From the NCBI RefSeq assembly GCF_000590885.1, contig NZ_JFHN01000045.1:1-64000 (forward strand): a DNA stretch of 64,000 bases. Direction: 5' to 3'. This stretch comes from Erwinia mallotivora. GTDB taxonomy: Bacteria > Pseudomonadota > Gammaproteobacteria > Enterobacterales > Enterobacteriaceae. The notes beneath the pieces are model-generated. The model saw only the letters and a program-made list of their open reading frames with translations, had not been told where the DNA came from and ran no database searches. A program made the translations under genes and the position numbers. This document shows, piece by piece, positions 21,613-32,239 of this stretch (positions are counted from its first letter, which is position 1; every line of letters starts with the position of its first letter).

Positions 21613-23571
21613 ATGCAACTGCATCGTCTACGATTCCCGGCCAAGCTGACCTTTGCCATCCTGCTGGCGCTGCTGGTTGGTTTCCACTTTAATCTGGAAA
21701 CGCCGCGCTGGGCGGTGATGACCGCCTGTATTGTGGCGGGTGGGACTGCGTTTGCGGCAGGTGGCGATCCTTTTTCCGGGGCATTACGCCATCGCGGTAT
21801 GTTGCGTATTATTGGCACCTTTCTTGGTTGTATTGCCGCTCTGGCAATCATGATTGCCACTATCCGCGCGCCTGCGTTGATGCTGTTATTGTGTTGTATC
21901 TGGGCGGGCTTCTGCGTCTGGCTCTCTTCGCTGATTAAAGTCGAAAACTCCTATGCACTGGGACTGGCAGGGTATACCGCATTAATTATCGTGGTCAGTG
22001 TGAACGCGAATGGCTCGGTTTTGCTGGCCCCTCAGTTTGCCGTCGAACGCTGTAGCGAAATTATCATTGGCATTGTTTGCGCTATCCTCGCCGATATGCT
22101 GTTTTCGCCCCGTTCAGTTAAACAGGATATCGATCGTGAAATTGACGCGTTGCTGGTGGAGCAGTACAAGCTGATGCAGCTTTGCGTGGCTCATGGTGAT
22201 AAAGAAGAGGTGGATAAAGTCTGGACCGGACTGGTGCGGCGTACTACTGCACTGAATGTGATGCGCAGCCACCTGATGATGGAGTCGGGCCGTTGGCAGA
22301 AGATCGACCGACGTATGCGCGCGCTCAACACCCTGTCGCTGACCCTTATCACCCAGGCCTGTGAAACCTTTCTGATTCAGAATACCCGGCAGGAATATAT
22401 TCCGCCGCAGTTTCATCTGTTCTTTGAGAAACCGGTAGGGAGCATCGGCGATATTCATAAGCGGATGAAAATCATGCGCAGGGTTATCACCGCCAGCGGC
22501 AGCAGAAATACCCCGGTGACTATCGGCAACTGGGTGGGAGCAGCCACGCGTTATCTGTTGTTGTTGAAAGGTATTCATACCAACAGCAGTATCAGCCGTA
22601 TCGAAGAAGAGATTCTTATTGCCGAACCGGTGGTAAAAATGCGCTCCGCCGAATCGCGTCATGCGCTGATCAACGGGCTTCGTACCTTTGCCGCGACGGC
22701 GACCGGTTCACTGTTCTGGCTATGGAGCGGCTGGACGTCTGGCAGCGGGGCGATGGTGATGATCGCGGTGATCACCGCTCTGGCGATGCGTATGCCGAAT
22801 CCATTGATGATGGCAAAGGATTTTCTCTACGGCATGATCGTCGCGATTCCACTGGGATCGCTTTATTACATGGTGATCATGCCTGCGACCCAGCAAAGTA
22901 TGCTGTTGCTATGTATTGCACTGGGGGTGATGGCTTTTATTGGCGGGATCCTTATCCAGCGTCGGCAGATTGGTACGCTGGGCGCGCTGGTGGGGACCCT
23001 CAATATTATTACCCTTGATAATCCAATGACCTTTAAAGTCAGTTCATTTCTCGACAGCGCCCTTGGTCAGGCCATTGGCTGTTTTCTGGCAATACTGGTG
23101 ATTCTGTTAATCCGTGATAACAGTAAGGCCCGTACCGGCAGAACGCTGCTTAATCGCTTTATGTACGCGGCGGTGTCGGCGATGACCACTAATCAGGCAC
23201 GGCGACGCGAAAACCATCTGCCAGCCCTCTACCATCAGCTGTTTATGCTGCTGAACATGTTTCCGGGCGACGTTGATAAATTTCGTATTGCGTTGACGCT
23301 GATTATTGGTCATCAGCGCCTGCGCAATGCTGATATTCCAGTGAACGACGATCTCTCTGCGTTTCATAAGCAACTTCGGCATACTGCCGACCATGTAATA
23401 GCGGCCAGAAGTGATGCCAGACGACGTGAATACTTCGAACGCTTGTTAGCTGAGCTGGAGACCTACCAGGAAAAATTGCGATATTACGATGCGCCTCTCA
23501 GCGTCACCGAACCGGTACAGCGGCTTGCCACGATGCTGAAGAAATATCAGAACACCCTTATTCGTATCTGA
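21613..23571 (+). CDS. aaeB: Aromatic carboxylic acid efflux pump, transporter subunit
   Basis: Inner-membrane pump of the PET/FUSC family that works with AaeA as a relief valve for hydroxylated aromatic acids. 652 residues (E. coli 655). Two sets of membrane helices (about 12-165 and 360-510) with FUSC-type motifs ([43 protein letters not shown]) are separated by a cytoplasmic helical region. I chose the ATG at 21613, 4 bases after the aaeA stop. A GTG at 21595 overlapping aaeA is an alternative. Ribosome sites are weak for both. Confidence 0.93.
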   Translation: MQLHRLRFPAKLTFAILLALLVGFHFNLETPRWAVMTACIVAGGTAFAAGGDPFSGALRHRGMLRIIGTFLGCIAALAIMIATIRAPALMLLLCCIWAGFCVWLSSLIKVENSYALGLAGYTALIIVVSVNANGSVLLAPQFAVERCSEIIIGIVCAILADMLFSPRSVKQDIDREIDALLVEQYKLMQLCVAHGDKEEVDKVWTGLVRRTTALNVMRSHLMMESGRWQKIDRRMRALNTLSLTLITQACETFLIQNTRQEYIPPQFHLFFEKPVGSIGDIHKRMKIMRRVITASGSRNTPVTIGNWVGAATRYLLLLKGIHTNSSISRIEEEILIAEPVVKMRSAESRHALINGLRTFAATATGSLFWLWSGWTSGSGAMVMIAVITALAMRMPNPLMMAKDFLYGMIVAIPLGSLYYMVIMPATQQSMLLLCIALGVMAFIGGILIQRRQIGTLGALVGTLNIITLDNPMTFKVSSFLDSALGQAIGCFLAILVILLIRDNSKARTGRTLLNRFMYAAVSAMTTNQARRRENHLPALYHQLFMLLNMFPGDVDKFRIALTLIIGHQRLRNADIPVNDDLSAFHKQLRHTADHVIAARSDARRREYFERLLAELETYQEKLRYYDAPLSVTEPVQRLATMLKKYQNTLIRI

Positions 23572-23591
23572 CGAATAACTCATCATCCTGA

Positions 23592-23614
23592 TGTCAGCAT
23601 AACTTTTGCTGACA
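23592..23614. repeat. Inverted repeat before the aldehyde dehydrogenase gene
   Basis: TGTCAGCA and TGCTGACA are perfect 8-base inverted repeats separated by 7 bases, between the aaeB stop and the dehydrogenase start. No T run follows. It could be the 3' hairpin of the aae transcript or an operator for the dehydrogenase. The sequence alone does not decide. Confidence 0.4.
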
Positions 23615-23691
23615 CCGTTCTGCGGATTCATACAGTCATCATGGCTGCCATCTATACTTACCGCATCGGGCAAACAATGCAGGAGAAAACA

Positions 23692-25143
23692 ATGAGTCAC
23701 TCCCTTCAGGACAACGAATTATTCCAGACCGGCTATCTTGCGGGCGGGCAGTGGCAACACTGCTCCGCGACTTTTGACGTACTGAATCCTGCCACCAACG
23801 AGGTCATTGCTCAGGTAGCCCGTGCAGGTAAAAGTGAGACAAAACAAGCCATTGATGCCGCTGTTAAGGCGTTTCCTGCCTGGCGGGCGAAAACGGCAAA
23901 AGAGCGCAGTGAAATTCTTTATCGCTGGTATCAGTTGATTATTGAAAACAAAGCGTGGCTGGGCAGGCTGATGACCGCAGAGCAGGGTAAGCCAGTGAAA
24001 GAAGCTGAAGGCGAAGTGGAATATGCCGCCAGTTTTATTCAATGGTTTGCTGAGCAGGCAAAACGTGCCAACGGGGAGATCATTCCTCCGGCAAAACCGG
24101 GCTCGCGGATCCTCGCTACCCGCGAACCGATAGGAGTGGTTGCGGCCATCACGCCGTGGAATTTTCCGATGGCGATGCTGACCCGCAAGCTGGGTCCTGC
24201 ACTTGCGGCGGGCTGTACCGGCATCATCAAGCCCGCTAACAACACGCCACTTTCGGCTTTCGCGCTGCTGTCACTGGCGAAAAAAGCGGGGGTACCGGAC
24301 GGGGTGCTTAATGCTGTTGCCGGTGATACTCAGGCGATCAGCGAAACAATTATGAATAGTCCGGCGGTCAGAAAAATTTCCTTTACCGGTTCCACTCAGG
24401 TAGGAAAATTGCTGATGCGTAACGCCGCTGACACCATGAAGAAAGTATCAATGGAGCTTGGGGGCAATGCACCTTACATCGTGTTTGATGACGCGGATAT
24501 TGATGCTGCCGTCAAAGGGGCTGTTGCTAATAAGTTCCGAAATGCCGGGCAGGTCTGTGTCAGCGTTAACCGCTTCTATGTTCACAATGCCGTCTATGAC
24601 CAGTTTGTTAACCAGCTGGCTGAAGAGGTAGGCAAACTTAAAGTGGGTAACGGCACAGAAGAAGGGGTGGTGGTTGGTCCCCTGATTGAAGCTTCTGCGG
24701 TGAAGAAAGTGGCGGAACATGTGCAGGATGCCGTAGCGAATGGCGGGAAAATTGTCGTTGGTGGTGCGCCCCATACGCTTGGGGGCAATTTCTGGCAACC
24801 CACGGTAATCGCCGAGGCGAACGAAAAAATGAAGCTGTCGCAGGAAGAGACATTTGGACCAGTGGCAGCCTGCTTCCGCTTTGATGACGAAGATGAAGTG
24901 ATCCGTCGGGCTAACGATACCGAGTTTGGGCTGGCCGCCTACTTCTACACGCAGAATCTGCAACGTGTTTTTCGGGTTGCTGCCGCTCTGGAAAGCGGAA
25001 TGGTCGGCATCAATGAATGTGCTGTTTCAACAGAACTGGCACCGTTTGGCGGTGTGAAGGAATCCGGGCTGGGCCGTGAAGGGTCGGTACTGGGACTGGA
25101 AGAGTTTATGGAAGTGAAAGCCCTGCATATCGGGGGATTATAA
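23692..25143 (+). CDS. NAD(P)-dependent aldehyde dehydrogenase, succinate-semialdehyde dehydrogenase-like
   Basis: 483 residues, the length and closest motif pattern of the GabD/Sad group that oxidises succinate semialdehyde. Cofactor segments [13 protein letters not shown] (N157) and K180 in IIKPANNTP, general base E255 in MELGGNAP, and nucleophile C289 in [11 protein letters not shown] are present. GabD has a second redox-switch cysteine two residues later; here it is S291. The ATG at 23692 follows AGGAGAA; an in-frame extension upstream is not needed. In K-12 aaeB is followed directly by yhcO, so this gene is an insertion in the conserved order. Substrate is not proven; a link to aromatic-acid export is inference. 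Confidence 0.85.
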   Translation: MSHSLQDNELFQTGYLAGGQWQHCSATFDVLNPATNEVIAQVARAGKSETKQAIDAAVKAFPAWRAKTAKERSEILYRWYQLIIENKAWLGRLMTAEQGKPVKEAEGEVEYAASFIQWFAEQAKRANGEIIPPAKPGSRILATREPIGVVAAITPWNFPMAMLTRKLGPALAAGCTGIIKPANNTPLSAFALLSLAKKAGVPDGVLNAVAGDTQAISETIMNSPAVRKISFTGSTQVGKLLMRNAADTMKKVSMELGGNAPYIVFDDADIDAAVKGAVANKFRNAGQVCVSVNRFYVHNAVYDQFVNQLAEEVGKLKVGNGTEEGVVVGPLIEASAVKKVAEHVQDAVANGGKIVVGGAPHTLGGNFWQPTVIAEANEKMKLSQEETFGPVAACFRFDDEDEVIRRANDTEFGLAAYFYTQNLQRVFRVAAALESGMVGINECAVSTELAPFGGVKESGLGREGSVLGLEEFMEVKALHIGGL

Positions 25144-25195
25144 CTCACCGGGTGGCTTAATGCTGCCTGACCGTTTGCCTTATGGAGCGGCCAGT

Positions 25196-25465
25196 ATGAG
25201 AACAGAGATCTTTGATTTTGACGAAATTGTTGATCAGATGCATTTCTATCGTCAGTTCAGTGAGCGTTTTGCGCTGCCCGGTGGAAAAGTTAACGATCTG
25301 GACAGTCTGTGGGATGCCATTACCTCGGAATTCATGCACTTACCTGTGGAAATTGAGTTTATCCATCTTGGCAGCGGACAGAAAAGACGATACGGCGCAT
25401 TGATTTTACTCTTCGATGAGGCAGAGGAGGAGCTGGAAGGAAAGCTCCGTTTCAACATCCGCTAG
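25196..25465 (+). CDS. yhcO: Barstar-family protein YhcO
   Basis: 89 residues from the ATG at 25196, preceded by GGAG. It matches the barstar (barnase inhibitor) fold family: [21 protein letters not shown] and [16 protein letters not shown] are conserved with E. coli YhcO. No ribonuclease partner is encoded nearby, so the biological target is unknown. It is convergent with the yhcN paralogue. An upstream in-frame start at 25160 would add 12 residues not present in the family. Confidence 0.9.
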   Translation: MRTEIFDFDEIVDQMHFYRQFSERFALPGGKVNDLDSLWDAITSEFMHLPVEIEFIHLGSGQKRRYGALILLFDEAEEELEGKLRFNIR

Positions 25466-25474
25466 GGCAAACGT

Positions 25475-25497
25475 AAAAAAGCCCCGCATTGCGGGGC
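25475..25497 (-). terminator. Rho-independent terminator for the yhcN-family genes
   Basis: GCCCCGC / GCGGGGC with a 3-base loop is followed on the minus strand by six T. It lies about 60 bases beyond the stop of the 25558-25821 gene and just after convergent yhcO. Confidence 0.8.
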
Positions 25498-25557
25498 CAG
25501 AGGGCCGTCAAAGGCAGACCGGGTCTGCTGACGAGGAAGAGTCGGGGCGTTGCTGGC

Positions 25558-25821
25558 TTATTTATACAATTCAGCGGTGGCGTGGTAGTTGCCGTTATTG
25601 TAAGCCTCAATCACCCGATAAGCTTTTGCACCCTGCTCGTCTGCTTTTTGTGAAAGCTGCTGACGGATGTCGCCAGGGGCACCAGCAATTCCGCTGACAC
25701 TAATGGTGCCAACAGATTGCAGGTTTTCATTTTCTACCTGCTGAGTTGTCACCAGATTTGCTGCATTTGCACCAAAAGTAAGAACAGAGGCCAGACTGAG
25801 TACAGCGATTGTGAATTTCAT
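25558..25821 (-). CDS. YhcN/BhsA-family (DUF1471) small periplasmic protein, second copy
   Basis: 87 residues with a Sec signal peptide (MKFTIAVLSLASVLTFGANA, cleavage near ANA-AN). The mature part is one DUF1471 domain ending HATAELYK. Members respond to acid, peroxide or metal stress and affect biofilms; the biochemical role is unknown. It is a tandem paralogue of the next upstream gene, with the last 17 residues identical, while the signal peptide and middle have diverged. K-12 has one yhcN here. Both are followed by the terminator at 25475-25497. Confidence 0.9.
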   Translation of the reverse strand: MKFTIAVLSLASVLTFGANAANLVTTQQVENENLQSVGTISVSGIAGAPGDIRQQLSQKADEQGAKAYRVIEAYNNGNYHATAELYK

Positions 25822-25941
25822 AATATATGCTCCAGAAAGAAAAGGGGGGCAACCGAAAGGGCTAAAAAACTTTTATTATTCTTGGGGTTGCCATTTTTGT
25901 CAGAACAGATGCAACGTCAATATTGCCGGAAATAATAACAA

Positions 25942-26205
25942 TTATTTATACAGTTCAGCGGTGGCGTGATAATTGCCGTTGTTGTAAGCCTCAATCACAC
26001 GATAAGCACTGGCACCCTGAGCTTCAGCTTTTTGATCCAGCTGTGCGCGAATGTCCATCGGTGAGGCGCTGACTCCACTGACGCTGATCGTGCCCAGAGA
26101 TTGCATATTTTGCGCCTGTTCAGCATTAACAGAATTAGCTGCCAGAGCACCAAAAGACAGAGCAGAGAGAACGCTAAATGTCGCGATGGTAGTTTTAATG
26201 TTCAT
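25942..26205 (-). CDS. yhcN: YhcN family (DUF1471) stress-related periplasmic protein
   Basis: 87 residues. Signal peptide MNIKTTIATFSVLSALSFGA with cleavage after ALAA or nearby. The DUF1471 domain includes LGTISVSGVSASPMDIRAQL and ends HATAELYK. It matches E. coli YhcN better than its downstream paralogue does (NIKTT start, SPMD), so I treat it as the true yhcN. E. coli YhcN is linked to cytoplasmic acid and peroxide stress. A CRP-like palindrome lies 40 bases upstream. GAGGAAAAA provides the ribosome site. Confidence 0.92.
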   Translation of the reverse strand: MNIKTTIATFSVLSALSFGALAANSVNAEQAQNMQSLGTISVSGVSASPMDIRAQLDQKAEAQGASAYRVIEAYNNGNYHATAELYK

Positions 26206-27121
26206 AAATTTTTCCTCGTCATTGATTTTTATCTTTTTATGAAGTGTGATTTACGTCACGGAAAGAAGTATAGATCTGATAACGACAAAAATTAATAGCT
26301 TGCTAATAATATTTTATCAAGATACATAAGCAATTGGTGTGCCTTTAATAACTTTTAGTTATAATAAAAACTTATTACTCCCTACATCGTTGTTAACTGC
26401 ATGTAAATAATGAGAAAATTAAACCTTAGCCATTTGTGCGCATAACAGCTGTCTGTTAGGAGCATGTTATTAGCTAATCTTTCCCGGTAGCTGATTATCA
26501 ACCAGAGATACAAATAATTTTCATTTGTCTGACCCTATTCCAGTGAGACAGGACGCGAATTCCCCGATTTCAGTACACACAGGGTTTGCTTAACAAATCA
26601 TCAATACCGTGAAGATCAGCTGAGATGGTTTCCGTCAAAAACCTCCAGAGAGCGAAGGAGAGGTTGTATTGATGAAACTACTGTAATCAAAAAGAGAACG
26701 GTGAGGGACAGACTGCATATTAAATAAAAGGACAGGCAACGCAATTATTGCCGTACAGAATATCCCTTCAACAATAAATGCCAATGCTCTGTATATTGAC
26801 TCATAATACAATAATATTAGCTAAATAATTAAGTGGCATAACAGTATCTGGCTGATCATTTACGCAGTCACCAAACAGCAGTAAATTATCTTAACACCGA
26901 AGTGGAATATCTTTCGCCGTGCAGTGATAACCGGTTAAGCTGGCTGAATCATTGTTCTACAGCGGCTGACTGAATATATCACTGGCGTCTTCGCGAAGCA
27001 TAAATTTAATGCTCTGGCCTTAAATATGAAGCTTGTGCCTGCCTGAAATATCAACATTTAAATTAAAAGACCGGCAGACATGATACCTGAATAAATCATG
27101 AGCGGCACACTACGCCCTGAC
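26206..27121. other. AT-rich spacer between argR and yhcN, no gene seen
   Basis: 916 bases between the argR stop and the yhcN start, longer than the equivalent gap in K-12. I see no ORF with a ribosome site and no tRNA. Apart from the CRP-like site at 26245-26260 there is only a weak inverted repeat (CATGAT 27079-27084 with ATCATG 27095-27100) just after argR, which could be its 3' end. It may be the remains of lost genes or hold an unrecognised sRNA. Confidence 0.5.
26245..26260. promoter_or_regulatory. CRP-like palindrome upstream of yhcN
   Basis: TGTGATTTACGTCACG matches TGTGA-N6-TCACA at 9 of 10 positions. The palindrome is centred about 47 bases before the yhcN start. It could be a CRP or related-family site; position relative to the transcription start is unknown. 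Confidence 0.4.
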
Positions 27122-28031
<910 letters not shown>

Positions 28032-28967
28032 ATGAAAGTTGCAGTTCTCGGCGCAGCCGGCGGTATTGGCCAGGCTCTCGCACTTCTGCTGAAAACACAG
28101 CTTCCGGCAGGTTCAGAACTCTCCCTGTATGATATTGCTCCTGTTACTCCCGGCGTTGCCGTCGATTTGAGTCATATCCCTACCGCAGTGAAAATTAATG
28201 GTTTTAGTGGTGAAGATGCCACCCCGGCGTTACAGGGGGCTGATGTGGTGTTGATATCAGCAGGCGTGGCGCGTAAACCCGGCATGGACCGGTCCGATCT
28301 GTTTAATGTTAATGCGGGTATTGTTCGTAACCTGATTGAACAGGTCGCCAGCACCTGCCCTAAGGCATTGATTGGCATTATCACTAACCCGGTCAACACC
28401 ACTGTTGCCATTGCGGCAGAAGTGCTGAAAAAAGCGGGTGTCTACGATAAAAACAAGCTGTTCGGTGTTACCACTCTGGATATCATCCGCTCAAATACTT
28501 TTGTGGCTGAACTGAAAGGTAAAAATCCGGCAAATTTGAATGTACCCGTTGTTGGTGGTCACTCTGGCGTGACGATTTTACCACTGTTATCGCAAATCCC
28601 CGGCATCAGCCTCAACGAGCGCGAGGTAGCAGAACTGACGAAGCGAATTCAGAATGCCGGCACGGAAGTGGTAGAGGCGAAAGCGGGTGGGGGTTCAGCC
28701 ACACTGTCAATGGGCCAGGCTGCCGCTCAGTTCGGCCTCGCGCTGGTACGAGCGCTGAGTGGCGAGAGCAATGTTGTTGAATGTGCTTATGTTGAAGGGG
28801 ACGGTGAGCACGCTCGTTTCTTCTCGCAGCCGCTGCTGCTCGGCAAAAATGGCATTGTTGAACGAAAACCACTGGGTACTCTGAGCGCTTATGAGCAGCA
28901 ATCGCTGAACGGGATGCTGGATACGCTGAAAAAAGATATCAAGCTGGGCGAAGATTTCGTAAAGTAA
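28032..28967 (+). CDS. mdh: NAD-dependent malate dehydrogenase
   Basis: Interconverts malate and oxaloacetate in the TCA cycle, cytosolic. 311 residues (E. coli 312). The Rossmann glycine motif VLGAAGGIG is at 5-13. Active-site residues R81 and R87 lie in [12 protein letters not shown]150 and R153 in TTLDIIRSN, and catalytic H177 in VVGGHSGV. Stand-alone gene with an AAGGAG ribosome site, divergent from argR and convergent with degS. Confidence 0.98.
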   Translation: MKVAVLGAAGGIGQALALLLKTQLPAGSELSLYDIAPVTPGVAVDLSHIPTAVKINGFSGEDATPALQGADVVLISAGVARKPGMDRSDLFNVNAGIVRNLIEQVASTCPKALIGIITNPVNTTVAIAAEVLKKAGVYDKNKLFGVTTLDIIRSNTFVAELKGKNPANLNVPVVGGHSGVTILPLLSQIPGISLNEREVAELTKRIQNAGTEVVEAKAGGGSATLSMGQAAAQFGLALVRALSGESNVVECAYVEGDGEHARFFSQPLLLGKNGIVERKPLGTLSAYEQQSLNGMLDTLKKDIKLGEDFVK

Positions 28968-28977
28968 GTTGCCACAT

Positions 28978-29000
28978 CGGGCCAGATGTATTCTGGCCCG
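28978..29000. terminator. Hairpin between convergent mdh and degS
   Basis: CGGGCCAGA and TCTGGCCCG form a perfect 9-bp stem with a 5-base loop, 10 bases after the mdh stop and 10 before the degS stop. No clear T run. A shared bidirectional terminator is likely. Confidence 0.6.
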
Positions 29001-29010
29001 TATCTGAGTA

Positions 29011-30069
29011 TTAACTTGCCGGGTATTCCAGTACGGTTACCGGCAGGGTCATTTTTCGATCGTTACGAATAATTTCCAGTTCGATAACCGTCCCCGGACG
29101 AATTTCAGCAACCTGATCCATGGTTTCAAGCGCTGAAACGGCAGGCTTATGATTTACGTAGGTAATTACATCATTGACCTGTAATCCGGCTTTTGCCGCA
29201 GGCCCTCCCTGCGCAACGTTGGTGACGATAATCCCCTGGGTATGGTCCAGACTGGCATTTTGCCGGTGCATTTGTGGGATCTCGCGACCACTAATACCAA
29301 TAAAGCCGCGGATCACCCGGCCATCACGAATCAATTTATCCATGATCTTCACCGCCAGCGCGGTAGGGATCGCGAACCCGATTCCTTCTGGTGTTTCACC
29401 GTCATTACTCTTGTCGAACGAGAGCGTGTTAATGCCCATCAGTTCTCCCAACGAGTTAATCAATGCGCCACCTGAATTACCTTTGTTGATCGAGGCGTCA
29501 GTTTGCAGGAAATTCTGATACCGGGAAGGGCTGAGGCCCACACGCCCCGTCGCACTGATAATGCCCTGGGTCACGGTCTGACCAATGTTATAAGGGTTGC
29601 CGATGGCCATTACCAGATCGCCAATGTGTGCGGTGCGTTTGGCATTGATTGGGATGACGGGCAGACCAGACGCGGTGATTTTCAGCACAGCCAGGTCAGT
29701 CAGGCTGTCTGATCCCACCAGCATAGCTTCAAAAATCCGTCCGTCCTGAAGTGCGACGATGATCTGATCGGCATCGTTGATCACATGCCTGTTGGTGAGA
29801 ATGTAGCCCCGATTATCCATAATGACGCCGGAGCCGAGTGTGCGAATTTCCAGATTTTCAGCAGAGGCATTAGCACTACGATTGTAAACATTCACTACCG
29901 CTGGCGCTGCACGTCTCACCGCCGGGTTATAACTGACAGGCATCTGATCCTGGCTGCCATCTTTGTACGAAAAAAAATCGTTGCCAATTCGCAATGCCGG
30001 AACGGTAATCAGCAAAATGCCTGCCACAACCAGGCCAATTAGCACTGAACGCAATAGTTTAGGGATCAT
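29011..30069 (-). CDS. degS: Site-1 protease DegS of the sigma-E envelope stress response
   Basis: Inner-membrane-anchored serine protease that senses C-termini of misfolded porins with its PDZ domain and cleaves RseA, starting release of sigma-E. 352 residues from the ATG at 30069 (MIPKLLRSVLIG). The GTG 9 codons earlier has no ribosome site. A membrane anchor lies at about 5-27. Catalytic triad H95, D125 and S199 (NKGNSGGAL) and one C-terminal PDZ domain (about 255-345) are present. It follows degQ on the same strand, as in E. coli. Confidence 0.95.
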   Translation of the reverse strand: MIPKLLRSVLIGLVVAGILLITVPALRIGNDFFSYKDGSQDQMPVSYNPAVRRAAPAVVNVYNRSANASAENLEIRTLGSGVIMDNRGYILTNRHVINDADQIIVALQDGRIFEAMLVGSDSLTDLAVLKITASGLPVIPINAKRTAHIGDLVMAIGNPYNIGQTVTQGIISATGRVGLSPSRYQNFLQTDASINKGNSGGALINSLGELMGINTLSFDKSNDGETPEGIGFAIPTALAVKIMDKLIRDGRVIRGFIGISGREIPQMHRQNASLDHTQGIIVTNVAQGGPAAKAGLQVNDVITYVNHKPAVSALETMDQVAEIRPGTVIELEIIRNDRKMTLPVTVLEYPAS

Positions 30070-30115
30070 GGCTTTAAACGGTGAGTGAATGAACACAGGC
30101 AGGATAACATGAGTT

Positions 30116-30139
30116 AAGCGGACACGCAGGTGTCCGCTT
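30116..30139 (-). terminator. Hairpin downstream of degQ
   Basis: AAGCGGACAC and GTGTCCGCTT form a perfect 10-bp stem with a 4-base loop, starting 6 bases after the degQ stop on the minus strand. Only two T follow the stem, so termination before degS may be partial. Confidence 0.6.
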
Positions 30140-30145
30140 GATGAT

Positions 30146-31525
30146 TTAGCGTAAAAGCAGATAGATGTTTTGATCGCCGCGAATAATATTTAACGCCATC
30201 AGCGGTGGTTTTGCTTCCAGAAGTTTACGCAGTTCGGCCAGATTTCCGACAGGAGAGCGGTTCAGGCCCACAATGACATCCCCTTTTTGCAGCCCGGATT
30301 GCTCAGCTGGGGTGGATTTATCAACGGTATCCACACTGACTCCTTTAGTGCCGTCCTTCGCGGCACCATCGCTCAGCGTTGCGCCCTGAAGTGCCGGTGC
30401 TATCTCCTCAAGAGTGGTGGCGGTCTGAGTGCTGGCATCCAGTCTGACGGTGACTGTCAGCGGCTTACTGTCACGTAACAGACCGACCCGGACATCTTTA
30501 CCTGGTGCGGTGGTGCCAATTTTCACTCTTAATGCGGCAAAGCTTTCAACAGGTTTGTCATCAAGGCTGGTAATGATATCGCCTGCTTTTATCCCGGCTT
30601 TAGCTGCCGCAGAGCCAGGGAGCACTTCGTTAACAAAAGCACCGCGCTGTGCATCGACCTTAAAGGTCTTCGCCATTTCTGCGGTCATTTCAGTGCCCTT
30701 AATACCCAACTGGCCGCGCTTTACCTCGCCAAAATCAATCAATTGCTGCGCCAGATTCATTGCCATATTACCCGGAATGGCAAAACCAATTCCGATGTTA
30801 CCGCCTGAAGAGGCGAGTATGGCGGTATTAATGCCGATCAGCTCGCCGTTAAGGTTGACCAGAGCACCACCGGAGTTACCCCGGTTAATTGCGGCATCAG
30901 TCTGAATAAAGTTCTCCAGCCCTTCCAGATTCAGGCCGCTGCGTCCCAGAGCGGAGATAATACCGGAGGTGGCAGTCTGCCCCAGTCCGAAAGGGTTGCC
31001 GATGGCAACGGCAAAATCTCCCACTTTCAACTGGTCTGAATCGGCAATTTTCACCTGTGTCAGGTTTTTGGCGCCGCTTATCTGGATCAATGCAATATCC
31101 GTCTGCTGATCGTGCCCAATCAATTTGGCATCAAATTCACGGCCATCACTTAGCTGAACGCTGATTTTATCTGCCCCACTGATGACATGGTTGTTGGTCA
31201 GAATATAACCTTTTTCAGCATTGATTATCACGCCTGAAGCCAGACCTTCAAAAGGTTGCGGTTGCGCTTCTTCACCACTTTGTCCCTGCTGACCAAAGAA
31301 GCGTTTTAGCGGCTCCGGGATGTCCTGGGCCTGAGCCTGTGTCTGAGTCCCTTCCACATGGACACTGACCACGGCGGGCAGCACTTTTTCCAGCATCGGA
31401 GCCAGACTTGGCATCGGTTGCCCCTGAATTTGTGCGGGAAGCGTAGCCATTGCCACGGGTGCGACGGCCAGATTCAGGCCGGTACTCAATGCTAATGCGC
31501 TTAACAGTAATGATTTTTTCTTCAT
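30146..31525 (-). CDS. degQ: Periplasmic serine endoprotease DegQ
   Basis: HtrA-family protease and chaperone that degrades unfolded periplasmic proteins. 459 residues from the ATG at 31525 (MKKKSLLLSAL); a longer in-frame extension lacks the signal peptide at its start and is not supported. The signal peptide covers about 1-28. Triad: H113 (TNNHVISGADK), D143 (QQTDIALIQ), S218 (NRGNSGGAL). Two PDZ domains follow (about 260-350 and 375-455). A Q-rich LA-loop (about 62-92) is present. It lies between zapG and degS. Confidence 0.95.
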   Translation of the reverse strand: MKKKSLLLSALALSTGLNLAVAPVAMATLPAQIQGQPMPSLAPMLEKVLPAVVSVHVEGTQTQAQAQDIPEPLKRFFGQQGQSGEEAQPQPFEGLASGVIINAEKGYILTNNHVISGADKISVQLSDGREFDAKLIGHDQQTDIALIQISGAKNLTQVKIADSDQLKVGDFAVAIGNPFGLGQTATSGIISALGRSGLNLEGLENFIQTDAAINRGNSGGALVNLNGELIGINTAILASSGGNIGIGFAIPGNMAMNLAQQLIDFGEVKRGQLGIKGTEMTAEMAKTFKVDAQRGAFVNEVLPGSAAAKAGIKAGDIITSLDDKPVESFAALRVKIGTTAPGKDVRVGLLRDSKPLTVTVRLDASTQTATTLEEIAPALQGATLSDGAAKDGTKGVSVDTVDKSTPAEQSGLQKGDVIVGLNRSPVGNLAELRKLLEAKPPLMALNIIRGDQNIYLLLR

Positions 31526-31647
31526 TGCCAGGCCGCTCTCGCTACATGTAAGGGGGGACAAAACTGTAATGACTGACGGATGCCTGCTGGCACAGTGCCT
31601 GGCACTGGACCAGCGGCGCAAAAGTACCGGATTTTCGTTAACCCATC

Positions 31648-32052
31648 TTATTTATCGTGCGAGCGTCTTTCGCCACGCAGCAAGCCAGATGCACTGTCGG
31701 GATAATCACGAGGCATCTGTACAGGAGCCTGATCGTTATCGGCTTCAGATTCAGTCAACTGGTAAGCAAATGGGTTTTTCTCACCAGGTAGATTGGGTAA
31801 CAGGTCATTCGAACCTTTCGCCATATGCTGATAAAGCTGGCGGTAATCTCGTGCCATGTTGTCGAGCAGTTCGGCGCTTTGAGCAAAATGGCTGGTTAAC
31901 TCTTCACGATAGTCCGCCAGCTCAGCTTTGGTTTTTTCTAACTCGTATTGCATGCTTCTCTGTTCACGCAGCTTTCTGTTACCAAAACGCATTACCAGCG
32001 CGCCGATAACCAATCCAACTACTAAACCAATAAGCGCGTATTCCCAGGTCAT
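31648..32052 (-). CDS. zapG: Cell division protein ZapG (YhcB)
   Basis: 134 residues from the ATG at 32052 (MTWEYALIGLVVG). One N-terminal membrane helix (about 4-22) is followed by a cytoplasmic coiled coil (about 30-90) and a disordered tail. In E. coli YhcB/ZapG interacts with divisome and elongasome proteins and affects envelope growth. An in-frame upstream start is unsupported because the helix would then be internal. It is divergent from zapE. Confidence 0.93.
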   Translation of the reverse strand: MTWEYALIGLVVGLVIGALVMRFGNRKLREQRSMQYELEKTKAELADYREELTSHFAQSAELLDNMARDYRQLYQHMAKGSNDLLPNLPGEKNPFAYQLTESEADNDQAPVQMPRDYPDSASGLLRGERRSHDK

Positions 32053-32239
32053 AATAACTCCCGTGTTGTCTTCGTTGTTCCGTAGGGTCACCTGGCTGTT
32101 GCCAGTTCACTGTGAGTCACTATAACCGCTAATCTGATGGAAGTGGAATCCTGCGGCTGTATCGCTTAGTGTGGAACGGCCTTTTTTTCGACAATTAACC
32201 ACCTGACGTTCCAAATATTTCAGGGAATGTGAATAAATT

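Noticed and set aside
25196-25465. yhcO as half of a barnase-barstar toxin-antitoxin or immunity pair
   Set aside because: No ribonuclease or secreted toxin gene lies nearby, and the same lone gene is part of the conserved K-12 order.
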